From the NCBI GenBank assembly GCA_019096155.1, contig JAHCVI010000003.1, positions 3,286,001 to 3,350,000 on the forward strand: 64,000 nucleotides of DNA, in the 5' to 3' direction. Source of the DNA: Staphylotrichum longicolle (taxonomy: Eukaryota > Ascomycota > Sordariomycetes > Sordariales > Chaetomiaceae). Within the stretch, counting starts at the first letter, position 1. Each line of letters starts with the position of its first letter. Below are positions 45,116 to 56,459 of the stretch, one piece after another. A model generated the notes under the pieces. That model saw only the letters and a program-made list of their open reading frames with translations. It had not been told where the DNA came from and ran no database searches. The position numbers and the translations under genes were made by a program.

Positions 45116-45567
45116 GACCGCGTCGAGGGGTGGGTTGCAACCATGCTGGTGCTGTCGGGTGTCGTGGAGGAGCGGTTGAAGGTCGAAGTGCAAGTGGGAT
45201 CGCCTCATCCGCATCCTTGTCTCTTCTGGCAACTGCCAAACACTTTCGCAGCAGCATTGGAATTTCTTTTGACGGGGCTTATCTTATCGGCCCACGGCCG
45301 CTGTCTGCCACACGCCAAGGACGCAGGGGTCCATTTCTTTGGGTTCCATGACGGCCCCACCACCAATCCACCACCAATTCCACCTCGGATCCCAGCGCCA
45401 AGAGTCGAGTTGCCTGGCTCCGTCATCATGCATCGTTCGTCTCTTTGCCAACACAGCCCTCAACACTCCAAACACCACCCAACCATCCCATCACCACCGT
45501 CCCGCAGCGCTGCACCGTCGCACCGTCAGATATACATACATTCCCGCCACACAACAACCCACCCAAG
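45116..45567. promoter_or_regulatory. Divergent promoter, SUV3 / VAMP7-type SNARE
   Basis: A 452-bp region between two divergent starts. It contains GCTTATCTTATCG at 45277-45289, identical to the tandem GATA element of the TAP42/PNPO promoter. Confidence 0.55.
45277..45289. promoter_or_regulatory. Tandem GATA-factor site candidate
   Basis: Same 13-mer as at 27898-27910, with two adjacent TTATC cores. Confidence 0.45.
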
Positions 45568-46385
45568 ATGGCGTCCTCCTCCACGCCAGCGACACCGCTG
45601 CTCTAGTCCGTCCTCCCCGTTCACTATCCTTCAAAAAACCCAACATGCCACCCAACGCCGCCACAGAAAAATACTGACTGAACCTGAACCCCCCCCTCCA
45701 CAGCGCCTGCATAGCCCACAACACCACCATCCTCACCGAATGCACCACCTCGGCCCCGTCCCAGACCTCGTCCCTCGCCTCCCTCATCCTCCCCAAGATC
45801 GACCACGCGACCCCGCAAAAACTGACCTACACCCACGGCACCTACCACATCCACTACATCGCGTCCGCCCCGTCCGAATACCCCGCGCACGCCGCCTCGG
45901 CCGGCGGCCTGACCTACCTGGTGGTGTCGGACTCGGCCGCCGTCAACCGGCGCATCAGCTTCGGCTTCCTGGTCGAGCTGCGCCGGCGCTTTCTCGCGCG
46001 CTACCCGGCCGAGACGACCGACTTCGGGGACCTGCCCAACTATGGCTGCGCCGGGTTCAACGGCGAGGTGAAGGGGCTGATGGTCGAGTACGGGACGACG
46101 GCGCACGGGCGCGACGACGCCATCAGCAACGTGCAGCGCGAGATCGACGACGTGCGCGGGATCATGACGCGGAACATCGAGGGGCTGCTGGAGCGCGGGG
46201 AGAGGATCGATTTGCTGGTGGACAAGACGGATCGGTTGGGGGGCAGTGCGCGGGAGTTTCGAGTACGGAGTCGCGGGCTGAAGAGGAGGATGTGGTGGAA
46301 GAATGTGAAGCTGATGGGGTTGTTGGGTTTCGTGGTGGTGTTGATCTTGGTGACGATTGTGGTGTCGGTGAAGAATAGTGTTTGA
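45568..46385 (+). CDS. VAMP7-type longin R-SNARE
   Basis: Exon 1, 45568..45605, encodes MASSSTPATPLL. A 98-nt intron (donor gtccgt, acceptor ctccacag) leads to exon 2, 45704..46385; the total is 239 residues. The junction reads LLYACIAHNTTILTEC, the expected first strand of a longin domain. The R-SNARE helix runs from about 145 to 200 (DDAISNVQREIDDVRGIM, LLERGERIDLLVDKTDRL) with the zero-layer Arg in LLERGE. The C-terminal anchor is LMGLLGFVVVLILVTIVVSV. The family drives fusion with vacuole, endosome or plasma membrane; the vacuolar role of yeast Nyv1 is the nearest guess. The donor is weak but the frame and homology demand it. Confidence 0.92.
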
Positions 46386-47405
46386 GGGGGGGTTTGTTCA
46401 ATTGGCGTTTGGAGGGGTTTGGGGTTGATATTTCATCGGGTTGTATTAGCCACTGGTTTGGGAAGGAGAGCGAGGAGCTCTTGGTTTGGATTGTTTTATT
46501 ATGATGATTTTTGCTAGAAGACCTTTCTGTTCCTGTGCCCTGCTTGCCTTTCCTGAACTTTGACTGCTCAAATACTCGAATGTGTATATACCCCTCCTGT
46601 TTCCCAGACTGTCGTGAATGCCAAAGGCTTGCGTTCCTACACAACCCAAACAAGACTTGCCAAACGAACCCCTTTCCATGAAAACCACACGACCCATCCC
46701 CTAGGTAAAGTACGCCTCCTCATAACCGCGGGCCAGCCGACTTCTCACTTCCCCGCGGCGCATCCTGATAGATATAGCCATGCGCAACGGGACTCGAATG
46801 GGGTCCTGACGAGACGCTGAACGGCGGCCGGCGCAGCTTGTCTGTGAAGAAGACGGGGTGGCAGTGGGATGAGTTGTGTTGGAGTGGTGGTGTCCTGCCC
46901 CAGATGGCCTGGCAGGGGACGATGAACGGCGCTGCCGTCGATGTTGGTGGTGCTGGCGGCGGGGGTTGGAGTGCCGCTGCCATGGCAAGCTTGTTCTGTT
47001 CTCGAGGTTGGGATTTTGAGTCGAGAGAGATGAGCCGAGGTTGATGTATGTGAGAGAATGGAGAGAATGACTGACAGGACAAACAGCTTTTTCAGCCGTG
47101 ATAAGTGGTTTGACAATGCGCCAAAACGCTATCTGTGAGTCTCGAACGCAGAGGGGGTTAAAGACACAACGGTATGGCGTCTCTTGAGTTGCGACGAGAG
47201 GTGCCGTCCCTTGGTCCAATGGACCCCCGTCAATGACGTCCCCGGCTTCACGTGCAGTGCCGATGTGGCCCCGCTTGCCGGGCCCAAAAGTGCCGACCGC
47301 TGGTGGGTCCCGACCGGCTAGCTCCGGACCTGGTCTCACCGAGCACCGAGCTGGTGTCTGGGGGATTCACAGGCTGTAAACAAATACCAGGAGAGACCAA
47401 CCGGT
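46386..47405. other. Intergenic between convergent 3' ends, 1.0 kb
   Basis: Lies between the SNARE and dehydrogenase genes. Small open frames on the minus strand (46701-47339) have no recognisable domain. No RNA gene is seen. Confidence 0.4.
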
Positions 47406-48695
47406 CTACTTTACATTATTCCCCGCCGTCTTTGCCTTCTTTCCGCCCTTCTTTGGTGCCTCCTTGGCCTCCTTGGCCTTGCCCTTTTTGATGCTCCCGA
47501 TCAGCGACTCAATCTCCTCGACCTGGGCCGCATTCTTCGCCTCCTCGTCCCGCTTCTCCTGCTCCTTCTTTGCCCTAGCCCGCTTGAGAGCCTGTTCCTT
47601 CTCAACCCGCTCGATCAGCTTGTCACTAGCCTCCCACAGTTTCTTGGCCTCATCCTCGTCGTCCACGTCCTTCCTCGCGCAGTCCACCTCCATGCACTCC
47701 TTGACTAACCTGCCGCCCGCCCCCCTCCCTAGACTGCTCTCCATCATGGCATACAGCAGCGACTGCGCTGCCATGGTGGGGCTCTTCAGGAGCACCCACA
47801 CAAGCAGGTAGAACACCAAATAGAGCAGCAACCCCCAGAGCGACCCCCGCGTAAGCCACCTCCTCGTGCCCGGCGTGCGCGCAAGCCCGGGGTCGACCAG
47901 CACCACCCTCGCATTCATGGGCAGCTGGTCCGGCCGCTTATACGCATCCAAATGCTTCTGGTACGCCTTGGCAAAAATCATCAGCGCGAGCTTGCTCCGC
48001 GCATACGCCCTTGCCGGCGTCCACTCCTCATCCAGCCACCCCTTCCTGCCCATCGCCTCCACGTCCAGCTTCGGCGACGCGATATAACTCGAGCACGTCG
48101 GCACCACGATCCTCACGTCCCGATCAAACGGCTGGGCGCGGATCGCGGGGCTCAGAATCCCCAGCAGGTGAAAATTCGCCAGGAAGTTCACCATCCACAT
48201 GCCCTCGACCCCCTCGGGCGTTGCCACGCGCTCCCCGCCGGGCGGCACCATGGCGCTCGCGCACAGCACCACCATGTCCAGCCGGCGCGGCGGGGCGTTG
48301 TCGATCCACCGCGTCGCAAACTGCCGCACGCTGTACAGGTCCGCCAGGTCGACCTGCTCGGCGTACACCAGCTGGTTGCCCGTGCGCCGGCGCAGGTCGT
48401 CTACGTACTCGACGAGGAAGGGGTCCGACGCCGGCTGGCGCGTGAGGAGCACCACCTGCGCGCCGCGCTGCGCCAGCGCGAGGGCGGTCGCCGCGCCAAT
48501 CCCAGACGTGCCGCCCGTGATGAGCACCACGCGGCCATGCATGTTGCGCTCCGAGGGGTTGCGGCGGCCCGAGGTGTACCATTTTGTGGCTGCGAGGGTG
48601 GTCAGAGTGGCGGTGACCTTGAGGAGGCGGTACGGGTCGGGGAACCACGGCGGGAGGCCGTCGAAGTAGAGGGACGTGACGAAGGCGAGGGGCAT
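47406..48695 (-). CDS. Short-chain dehydrogenase/reductase with membrane segment and charged C-terminal tail
   Basis: Single exon, 429 residues from MPLAFVTSLYFDGLPPWF; the open frame extends 62 codons upstream but without conserved sequence. It has an N-terminal hydrophobic/amphipathic anchor, the Rossmann motif VLITGGTSGIG, the substrate-loop VVLCASAM (NNAG position), and the active-site YARSK. A membrane-like helix (LWGLLLYLVFYLLVWVLL) follows the catalytic domain. The last 90 residues are a Lys/Glu coiled-coil-like tail rich in KEQEKRDEEAK. The layout recalls fungal Env9 / retinol-dehydrogenase-like SDRs of lipid droplets or endomembranes; the substrate is unknown. It is divergent from the G-patch gene over 351 bp. 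Confidence 0.88.
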   Translation of the reverse strand: MPLAFVTSLYFDGLPPWFPDPYRLLKVTATLTTLAATKWYTSGRRNPSERNMHGRVVLITGGTSGIGAATALALAQRGAQVVLLTRQPASDPFLVEYVDDLRRRTGNQLVYAEQVDLADLYSVRQFATRWIDNAPPRRLDMVVLCASAMVPPGGERVATPEGVEGMWMVNFLANFHLLGILSPAIRAQPFDRDVRIVVPTCSSYIASPKLDVEAMGRKGWLDEEWTPARAYARSKLALMIFAKAYQKHLDAYKRPDQLPMNARVVLVDPGLARTPGTRRWLTRGSLWGLLLYLVFYLLVWVLLKSPTMAAQSLLYAMMESSLGRGAGGRLVKECMEVDCARKDVDDEDEAKKLWEASDKLIERVEKEQALKRARAKKEQEKRDEEAKNAAQVEEIESLIGSIKKGKAKEAKEAPKKGGKKAKTAGNNVK

Positions 48696-49046
48696 TTTGA
48701 GGACTGTGGTGGTGTTATCGGGGCATATTCTTTTTGGTGGTGGCGGTGGGTGTTGCTGAAGGGCAGGATTGGGGTTGGAAGATTGCCCGAGAGATTGGGA
48801 AGCTTCGAGCTTGGATGGAAATTTGAACATGGAAGGGGCCGAGACCACTGACGTAGGTAGCTGCCTGGGGCCCCTGATCAAATGTGGGGTGCTTGATCCA
48901 GCGGTGACAGGGATCGGTTTCAGTGGACCGTGGCGCTAAAGCGAACTGCTCTAAGCTTCAACGGACCACTAACATCCATCCTCCAGGCTTCCAGCTCACA
49001 AATGAACATCCGCTCCTTCAACTGAGAGACCATCAAGCTCAAAACA
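48696..49046. promoter_or_regulatory. Divergent promoter, SDR / G-patch gene
   Basis: A 351-bp shared upstream region. No distinct motif is recognised. Confidence 0.4.
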
Positions 49047-49742
49047 ATGAACCCACCAAAAGATAACGGCAACGAGGATGACGACTATGATGACATCCCG
49101 CTCCAGCATCAGCGCGCGTTTGGTGCCGGGCTGCACAGGAAGCCCATAGCATTTGTGTCAGCAACCGGCGGAGGCCAACTCAAGTCAGTCGACGATGGAG
49201 CTGCAAAGAAACCACAACAGAACGTGGCAGACATCTATCTCAGCATGGTGCTGCCGGACGACGCAACCCGGCCCAAGTCGGCACCACCAGCGAGCACCAC
49301 CACACAAGACGAACCCTTGCAGCCCGACATCTGCCCCGTCTGCAAACTGCCCCTCGTCACAGACGACGGAACCCACTCGCAGTCCTTCGCACACCAGGTC
49401 TGCCTCCCGCACTCCCAGCCCCCGTCCGCCCTCGACCGCAACCGCATGGGCGTGGCCTACCTCTCCGCCTACGGCTGGGATCCCGACGCCAGGAAGGGGC
49501 TCGGAGCGGGACAGCAGGGGATCGCGTACCCCGTCAAGGCAAAGGTGAAGGACGACAACCTCGGCATCGGCATGGAGCTGCCCAAGGGCCTGCCGCCGCG
49601 CAAGAAAAAGGAGCAGCTCCTGGACGCCAAGAAGGTCCGGAAGATGGCGCTCGAGGAGAGGAAGAAGGCGGCCAGGATACGGGAGGAGCTGTTTGGCGAC
49701 GGCAAGCTGGACAAGTATCTCGGGTCAGGGGCTGCTGGGTGA
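49047..49742 (+). CDS. G-patch domain protein
   Basis: Single exon, 231 residues. The acidic N-terminus DNGNEDDDYDDIPL is followed by HRKPIAFVSA. In the middle is a candidate small zinc-binding segment: CPVCKLP, then HSQSFAHQVCLPH. The G-patch-like stretch is MGVAYLSAYGWDPDARKGLG...GIAYPVKAKVKDDNLGIG. The C-terminal third is a basic helix (KKKEQLLDAKKVRKMALEERKKAARIREELFG). G-patch proteins usually activate DEAH helicases in splicing or ribosome assembly; the partner here is not known. The relation to yeast Cmg1 or human GPANK1 is suggested by layout only. Intact, no intron needed. Confidence 0.88.
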   Translation: MNPPKDNGNEDDDYDDIPLQHQRAFGAGLHRKPIAFVSATGGGQLKSVDDGAAKKPQQNVADIYLSMVLPDDATRPKSAPPASTTTQDEPLQPDICPVCKLPLVTDDGTHSQSFAHQVCLPHSQPPSALDRNRMGVAYLSAYGWDPDARKGLGAGQQGIAYPVKAKVKDDNLGIGMELPKGLPPRKKKEQLLDAKKVRKMALEERKKAARIREELFGDGKLDKYLGSGAAG

Positions 49743-50382
49743 AATCGATCGTTCTCACGCTTCAGGCGTCTGTCTCAGCCCGCTCCCTCGGCGACTCAAA
49801 TCCTGCGCTGCTCCTTTCTCCATCCTAGCCCACTCTTCGTTCTCAGCCTACGGTAAAACTTACACAACACTCCTTAGTCTCATCCACCAACAGCCGCTCT
49901 CACCTTGCTCTCCAACTCGGCTGCAAACCTCCAGGACCTCCGATGCCAACGTCTAGTTTGACTGCGGAGCAGCTCATACCGACTTGAGCAGACATCTGGT
50001 AACGTGAATCAAAGATGCGCGCATCCAAGATTGTGTCTCGGTTGGATGTTCACCAACCCTTCATGAAGCCTATTGTCTTGTCCGCACAAACATCACTGGG
50101 TTTCTCATGAAGCCAGCCCAAGATCTATCCGGGACCAGATGCGTGTTTTGTCGAGATATTTTTGCATGTTTGAGAGGTGAAAGTAATACTTAGGCATTCC
50201 TTGGACCAGCAACGAGTTATCCTTTCACAGATTTAGATCCGAGGAAGGACGAAGCATGAGGAGTAGGATATCAAACAGAAAGCTTTGTTCTAAAGCTCGT
50301 TCAGTTGATCTCATGAGATTGCAAATCCCGCTCAACAACAGAACTCCAATGTGACCCAGAAACACCTTCCCAGTGAGTTCTC
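49743..50382. other. Intergenic between convergent 3' ends
   Basis: A 640-bp AT-richer gap between the G-patch gene and SLH1. Nothing is recognised. Confidence 0.4.
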
Positions 50383-53300
50383 TCAAGAAACCCCGGCCTC
50401 CCCCCCAGCAGACCACCCTCCACCACCCCCCTTCTTCTCCACCACCCCCTTCCCTACCTCCGGCGTGCCCGGCAACTCCACCCCTTGATCACCCACTCCA
50501 TCCCGACATACCCGTCACTCACAACCCACACATCCACCACCCTCCCACCCCCCTCAGCAGCATCAGCAGCAGCACTGGGCGGCACCTGGACCACCGCCCT
50601 CGCACTCGGCCTCTCCCCGACCTCCACCACCGCCTTCCTCCCACCCCCCCCCCACCTCTACCCAGAACCCGCACCCGCAGCAGCAGCAGGCCGCCACCCC
50701 ACCCTCTTGACAGCCAGCACCTCGTCCCGCGCCGCGTCCGCGACGATGACGAACCACCCTTCCGTCTGCGGCTTGGGGAACCGCGGCGCGTAGATGCGCG
50801 CCTCGCGCTCGGCGACGGCGTTCAGCCGGCGCAGGACGACGGTCAGCGAGCCAGTGCGGACGTCGTCGACCGCGACGTGGAGGTCCGGCAGGGCGGCGGC
50901 GGCCTTGGCGAAGCGCGCGAGGGACGCGGCGGGCACGCCGAGCGTGGTGCGGGCGAGCTTCTGGAGGGCGGGCTGGTCCTTTTTGGCGGTGGTCAGTTTG
51001 GCGATGTCTTTGAGCGGGGTGGCGGGGGGTTTGTTGGTGGGGTGTTCATTGTCCGGCACGCCGGGGAGGATGGAGGCCGGGTTTTCGTCGGGCCAGCGGG
51101 CGGATTTGATGGACTGGAGGAGGTGGATGAACTCGAGCATGGAGCTGAGGTAGCCCAGCTCGGCCATGACGTCGATGCTGGCCTGGATGATACGGATGGC
51201 CTGGTCGAGGACGCTGGTCTGGTCGCCGACGTAGTCGGTGATGGGCAGGCCGATGCGCGACATGTGCGCCTGCAGCAGGAGGAAGGCCTTGACGTGGGGG
51301 TCCCACATGGGCAGGCCAAAGGCGGTGCCGGGGAAGGTGAGGTTGCGCGAGAGCTCGGCGTTGATGAGGTCCTCGTTGTGGCGCACGGGAAGCTCGTCGT
51401 ACTCGGTCGCGATGCACATCCAGGAGAGCGCGTCGAGGAACGAGGCTTGAGGTTTGGCTTTGCGGACAAGCTGGCGGATGGTCTTGTGGGAGAGGTAGTA
51501 GTAACTCATAATCTTGCCGAGAGGAGATGGGTCAACGTCGCCGTTGGGGAACACCTCTATACACTTGGAGTCGACAAGCTCCGCCAGCGAGGCGTCGACC
51601 ATGGAGATCATGAACTCGTTGGCCAGCTGTTGGGCAACGGTCGAGTTGTGTTCCTCGGCCGAGATTTCGAGACCGTAGTAGGACGGGTTCTTGTGTAGGC
51701 GGCGGAAGAAGAATGTCCACGTCAGGTAGTCGAGAGCATCCTGCTTCGTGACAATGGTTTCGGCGCAGATCTCGGCGCACAAGTGGTTGTCGAGCACCGT
51801 GTGAAGCGAAGACTCGACGGGGAAGCCCGTGTGCAGGAAGTGCTTGTAGAAGTCCTTCTTGGAATCCTTTGTGAAAATGCGGGCAACACCTGAGTTGTCG
51901 AACTGCGGACGGCCAGCACGACCCAGCATCTGCAACACATCTGTCAAATCCATGTCCTTGTATGCCTCAATCTTGGCGTCGTAGAATTGTGTGCCCTTGA
52001 CAACGACGAGATGGGCGGGCAGGTTGACACCCCACGCAAGCGTGCTGGTGGCGATCAGGATCTGAATTTTGTTGTTCAGGAAGAGCTCCTCTGCAAGCTG
52101 CCGGTCCGACTCGACCAGACCAGCATGATGGAGACCGATGCCGAAGCTGATGGCCTCCTTGAGCGCCTCGTCCTTGACCCGCGAGAGGTTCAGTTGAAGG
52201 TCATCCTCATCCATGCTGAGGAAACGCCTCGGATTGTCTTCCATCCCGCAGAGATTGATCAGGTCCTTGGCTGTCAAGCGAGTTTGCCGGCGAGATGGGA
52301 CAAACACGATGACGGGTTTCTCAGGACTGTGGTTCAAGATCGCCAAGAAGGTCGGCCGGTTCATCGACTGCATTAGGGGACAGAAACCTCGGACCTCTGG
52401 GAAGCCATCGATGTAGAGCTCAAGCGGAACAGGGCGGACTGAATGCCGGAAATTGAAAAGACCCTCTTCCTTAACACCCAGCCAGTTGCCCAAGTCCGTA
52501 GCATTGGCACAGGCCGTCGACATGCCCAGAAGCCGAACAGCGTTCTTGGTAGACGACGCAATGTAGTTCATGCGAGAGACGATGATCTCGAGAATCGGAC
52601 CACGGTCTCCCGCCAACAGGTGAATCTCGTCAATGATGACGAGGCTGACCTTGCGGACGTAGCCTCTCGTCTGCCAGCTCCGGGAGATACCGTCCCACTT
52701 CTCGGGTGTCGTGATGATGATGTCGGCGTCCTGAATGGTCCGGGTATCGGGCGTGTTGTCACCCGTCAACTCGACGAGTTTCAGCCCCAACGGCCGTGCC
52801 AGGCGAGCCCCCCAGTCCTTGACACGCTCGCGGACGAGCGCCTTCATGGGCGCAATGTACACGACCTTGGAACCGGGGCGCTCGCGGAAGGCCCACCACA
52901 TGGCCAGCTCAGCGGCCACAGTCTTTCCGCTGCCTGTCGGTGAGCCAAGAAGCACGTTAACCGGTCTGTGATACAGCGTGTGGAAGAGCTGGGTCTGCAT
53001 GGGGTTGAAGAACTGGAAGCGCTGGGCATAGATCTCCTCCAGAGCCTGGTTCTTGAGGGCAGTGATCGGCAGCGGCTGGAGGTTCAGGAGATCCGTGTAG
53101 ACGCTCTCGGTGTCTGGCCGGATGAGATGCTGGAACGAAACGGCAGTCACAGTCTCGGCGCCGAGCCAGCGGTCCGAGACGGCCCTCACATAAATCTGAT
53201 TCGGAAGCGGGTCGGAAAGAGGAATCGTAAAGTTGAGTTCGTGATCATCGTGCAGCTTTCTCCTGTTAAGAATAAAGAACTCGTGATGATAGATCTCGGA

Positions 53301-56300
53301 CGTGTCCGAGTTTTCGACCCAAATGTAGTACGACTCGGACGTGCCGTGTAGGTGGTCGTTCCAGCGGAAGTCCGGGGTCACGTAGAGCTTGATCCTCAGG
53401 ACATCGCGGTTCAGGGGCGCAATCTCGGCCTCCACGCTTAGTGTCGGGAAGTTGTCGAGCAGCTTCGAAATCTTTGTGCCCATGCGGAAGTTGTTGACAA
53501 GGTTGCCAATCTCAGCCGGCTCCATCTCCCTCAACGACTCAATGACCAGCGACTCTTTCGCGTCGAGGTTGTTCAGAACAGGTTTTGGCAGGTCAAACTG
53601 ATGAAAGGGATGCTGGAAAGCCCAGATCCGCTTCTCGATCGACTTGGCCATGGTCAACAGCACCAAGCACTGGTAGCCCCATCTCCGGTTCAGGGCGATC
53701 ATAAACAGAGCTCTGCAAATACGACCAGCCTGCTGAGCGACATAATTCAAATCGTTGGTCAAGGCAAAGTCGTCCGGCTGGCCTCTCGAGATGTAGGTCT
53801 GGAGCAAGATGTTGGTCTTTGTCTGGGCCTGGTCAATCCCGCCCTTGACCTCGTAGGGCACAAAATGCTCGTTCTTTCGCATGTTGGTCAGCTCGGGGGC
53901 CTCGTTGTTCCTCGACTGGATATTGTCAAACTCGCCGCTCATAGCAATCATGTTGAATATATCCCGCTCCTCGGAGGTTGGTTTCATCAGCGAGTTGAAG
54001 ATCTGTATGCTGGTGTGCTGGATGTAGTACTGGCTGGCAATCCGGCCGATATCCTTGCTGCGCAGCTCCTCGGTGGGCTCGTTGAAGATGATCATCTGGC
54101 TCTGCTGGAGGGTCCTCGCCGCCTGTATGGCCAGCTTGCGCCGTCTCTGGACCAGAGCGGGATCGTCGCTAAACTCGCTCCACTCGATGCCGTATGCCAT
54201 CGGATTCCGTTTCATGCGCACGAAGAGGTACGAGTAACCAATCCACTTGACAGCATCAGAGATCGAGTTGACCGTGCCCAATGCAATCTCAGCGTTCAAG
54301 TTGTCGACAAGCTTGGCCGAGAACCTCGATTCGATGGGCAGCTGGTCCGTCACAGCCGTGAGATAGTGAGCCAGTTTGTCGTGGGTGGTGCAAATCATGC
54401 CGATACCGACATCCTCGAACTGCGGACGACCAGCGCGACCAAAGATCTGCAGCACGTCGAGGATGCCGAGGTCGACAAACTTGCCGTCCTGGGCACTGTA
54501 CACCTGCGTCCCCTTGATGACGACCGCAGCGGCGGGTAAGTTGACACCCCAAGCCAGGGTGGCAGTACAGCAGAGCACTTTGATGATACCCTCGCCAAAC
54601 AGGCGCTCCATGAGGTTCCTGTCTGACCGGGCCATGCCGGCGTGGTGGATACCCAGACCCTTGGGCACGAGGTCCCGAATCTCGCGGGCCTTGGTAGACT
54701 TGACGTCCTTCATGGCCGCCTCGTACTTTTCGTGGTCGCTTGGGTCAAAGAGACCGACGCAAGCATCATCGGTGGCCTTTTCGTAGAGCATCTTGGCAGT
54801 TGCTTGGGTGTCTCTCCGAGAATGCACAAAGACCATGACCTGGTGGCCCTGCTCGAGCATCTCACGCACTTTTTCAAAGGCCACCTGGTCGAGGTTGTCC
54901 CGGGATTGCTTGCTGTTCGGCTTGCCCTTGACGCCGATGAAGTGCTGCTCGAGCGGGACCGGCCTGAACGAGGCATCAAAGTAGAACAGACCGGCCCTCT
55001 TGTTGACGCCCAGAAACTCGGCCACGTCGACGTAGTTGGGGAGCGTAGCGCTGAGGCCGACGATGCGGATCAGGGACTGGGTGCTCTCCACCTGCCGCTG
55101 CGTCCTGGCGACGAGCGACTCCAGCACGGCGCCTCTCTCATCGTGCAGCATGTGCACCTCGTCGATGATGAGCAGTCGCACCTTTTGCACCAGCTCCGTG
55201 TCGCCCGTCCCCTTCCGCGTCACGACGTCCCACTTCTCGGGCGTTGTCACAATGATCTGCGTCTGGACAATCTCCGACTTTGTCAGGTGCATGTCACCCG
55301 TGTACTCGCGGCAACGCAGCCCGAGCCAGGCCAGCCGCCTGCCGAGCTTCTCGGTGATCTCAGCAGCCAGCGCCTTCATGGGCGCAACGTACACATCCTT
55401 GAAGTCGTCGGCCTGCACGGCAAACTCGGTGGCCAGGTGGTCCTCAAAGGGGCTCGGCGTAAGGTACTGGCCGACAGTGTGTAGGATGGTCAGCATGGCG
55501 GCATCGGTCTTGCCGGCACCGGTCGGGGCACAGATGAGCATGTTCTCGCTCGTCTTGTACGCAACTGGGTACACCAGACTCTGCATGCGGTTGAGCGTCT
55601 TGTATCCCTTGAAGGTGTTCCTGCACAGCCCGTCCATCTTGGCGATGGGGACGAGCTTCTGGCCCGGCCAGAGCGTGCCGGGCTTCGCCGCAGGCACCAT
55701 GTACTCTTCGTACTTTTCAAACTCCAGCCGCTGGGCGCCGGCAGGCAGCCCGTACCTCGCGCCGGTGTGGCTCAGAGTGTTGCCAGCGCTGTACGTCTTG
55801 TAGACGTGCGGGTACTCCTCCTCTTTCTGGCGCGCGGCAGCCAGGGGAGTGGCCTTGTGTTCCAGGTCTCTGCGCCTGAGAGCCTCCTGCCTCTGAGCCT
55901 TGGTCAACAATCGTGGCGCCTGGCCCGTCTGCTCGTCCCGGAGGTGCTCCGAGGCCGCCGAGGCAACGATCTCGGACCTGTGCGAGGCCAGATCGATAAT
56001 GAAGTCCAGATCATCAAACCCCACCAGGTCCGTCAGCATAGACTGGAGTTCCCCCTCAGGCCTGCTGGCGCCGAGGATATCCATGATCTGATCTTGCAGC
56101 GTCCCGGGAGCGAGACCGGATTTCCGTGAGGAGATATCGGCGCATCGTGCTGCCAACCAGTGGATGTCGTAAACATCGGCGCCAGACGCCCCCCCATCGA
56201 CCCCATCAAACAGATCGCCGCTGTCAAAGTCGATGTCGTCCAGCTCGTCGTCCGAGATGAAGTCCCAGACATCTCTGGGTCCGTCCCGCGACTGATATGC

Positions 56301-56459
56301 CCTGTCGATGTCGTCGTCGGTCCAGTCTGATTCATCTGTGTTGTCGGCGGTGCGTGTGCTGGCTTTTAGCCCTGCAACGGCGGCCTTCATGGCCTCTGCT
56401 TGGGCGCGCCATTCTGTAATGCTCGAACAGCTCCATGGTGATGATGATGACCCCGCCAT
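50383..56459 (-). CDS. slh1: SLH1/ASCC3-type tandem Ski2-like helicase; C-terminus interrupted
   Basis: Single long exon from MAGSSSSPWSCSSITEW; 1933 residues to the first stop (50658-50660). There are two Ski2-like cassettes: ATP loop APTGAGKT (311-318) with IIDEVHMLHDE, and SPTGSGKTVAAELA (about 1170) with IIDEIHLLAGDRG. Each is followed by helicase C, winged-helix and Sec63-type domains. The absence of the longer Brr2 N-terminus makes SLH1/ASCC3 the best call. The family splits collided ribosomes in ribosome quality control. Past the TAG the same frame continues with conserved-type sequence (KAVVEVGERPSARAVVQVPP, VVDVWVVSDGYVGMEWVIKG). One further base near the C4 at 50481-50484 carries it to GVELPGTPEVGKG and a TGA at 50383. 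The TAG and C10 run at 50644-50653 suggest sequence error; a true shorter protein cannot be excluded. Confidence 0.93.

Noticed and set aside
50373..51698. 441-codon plus-strand Pro/His-rich frame
   Set aside because: Antisense to the SLH1 C-terminus; the product of reading GC-rich codons in reverse.
53601..54539. Long plus-strand frame over SLH1
   Set aside because: Antisense to conserved helicase codons; composition is that of a mirror frame.
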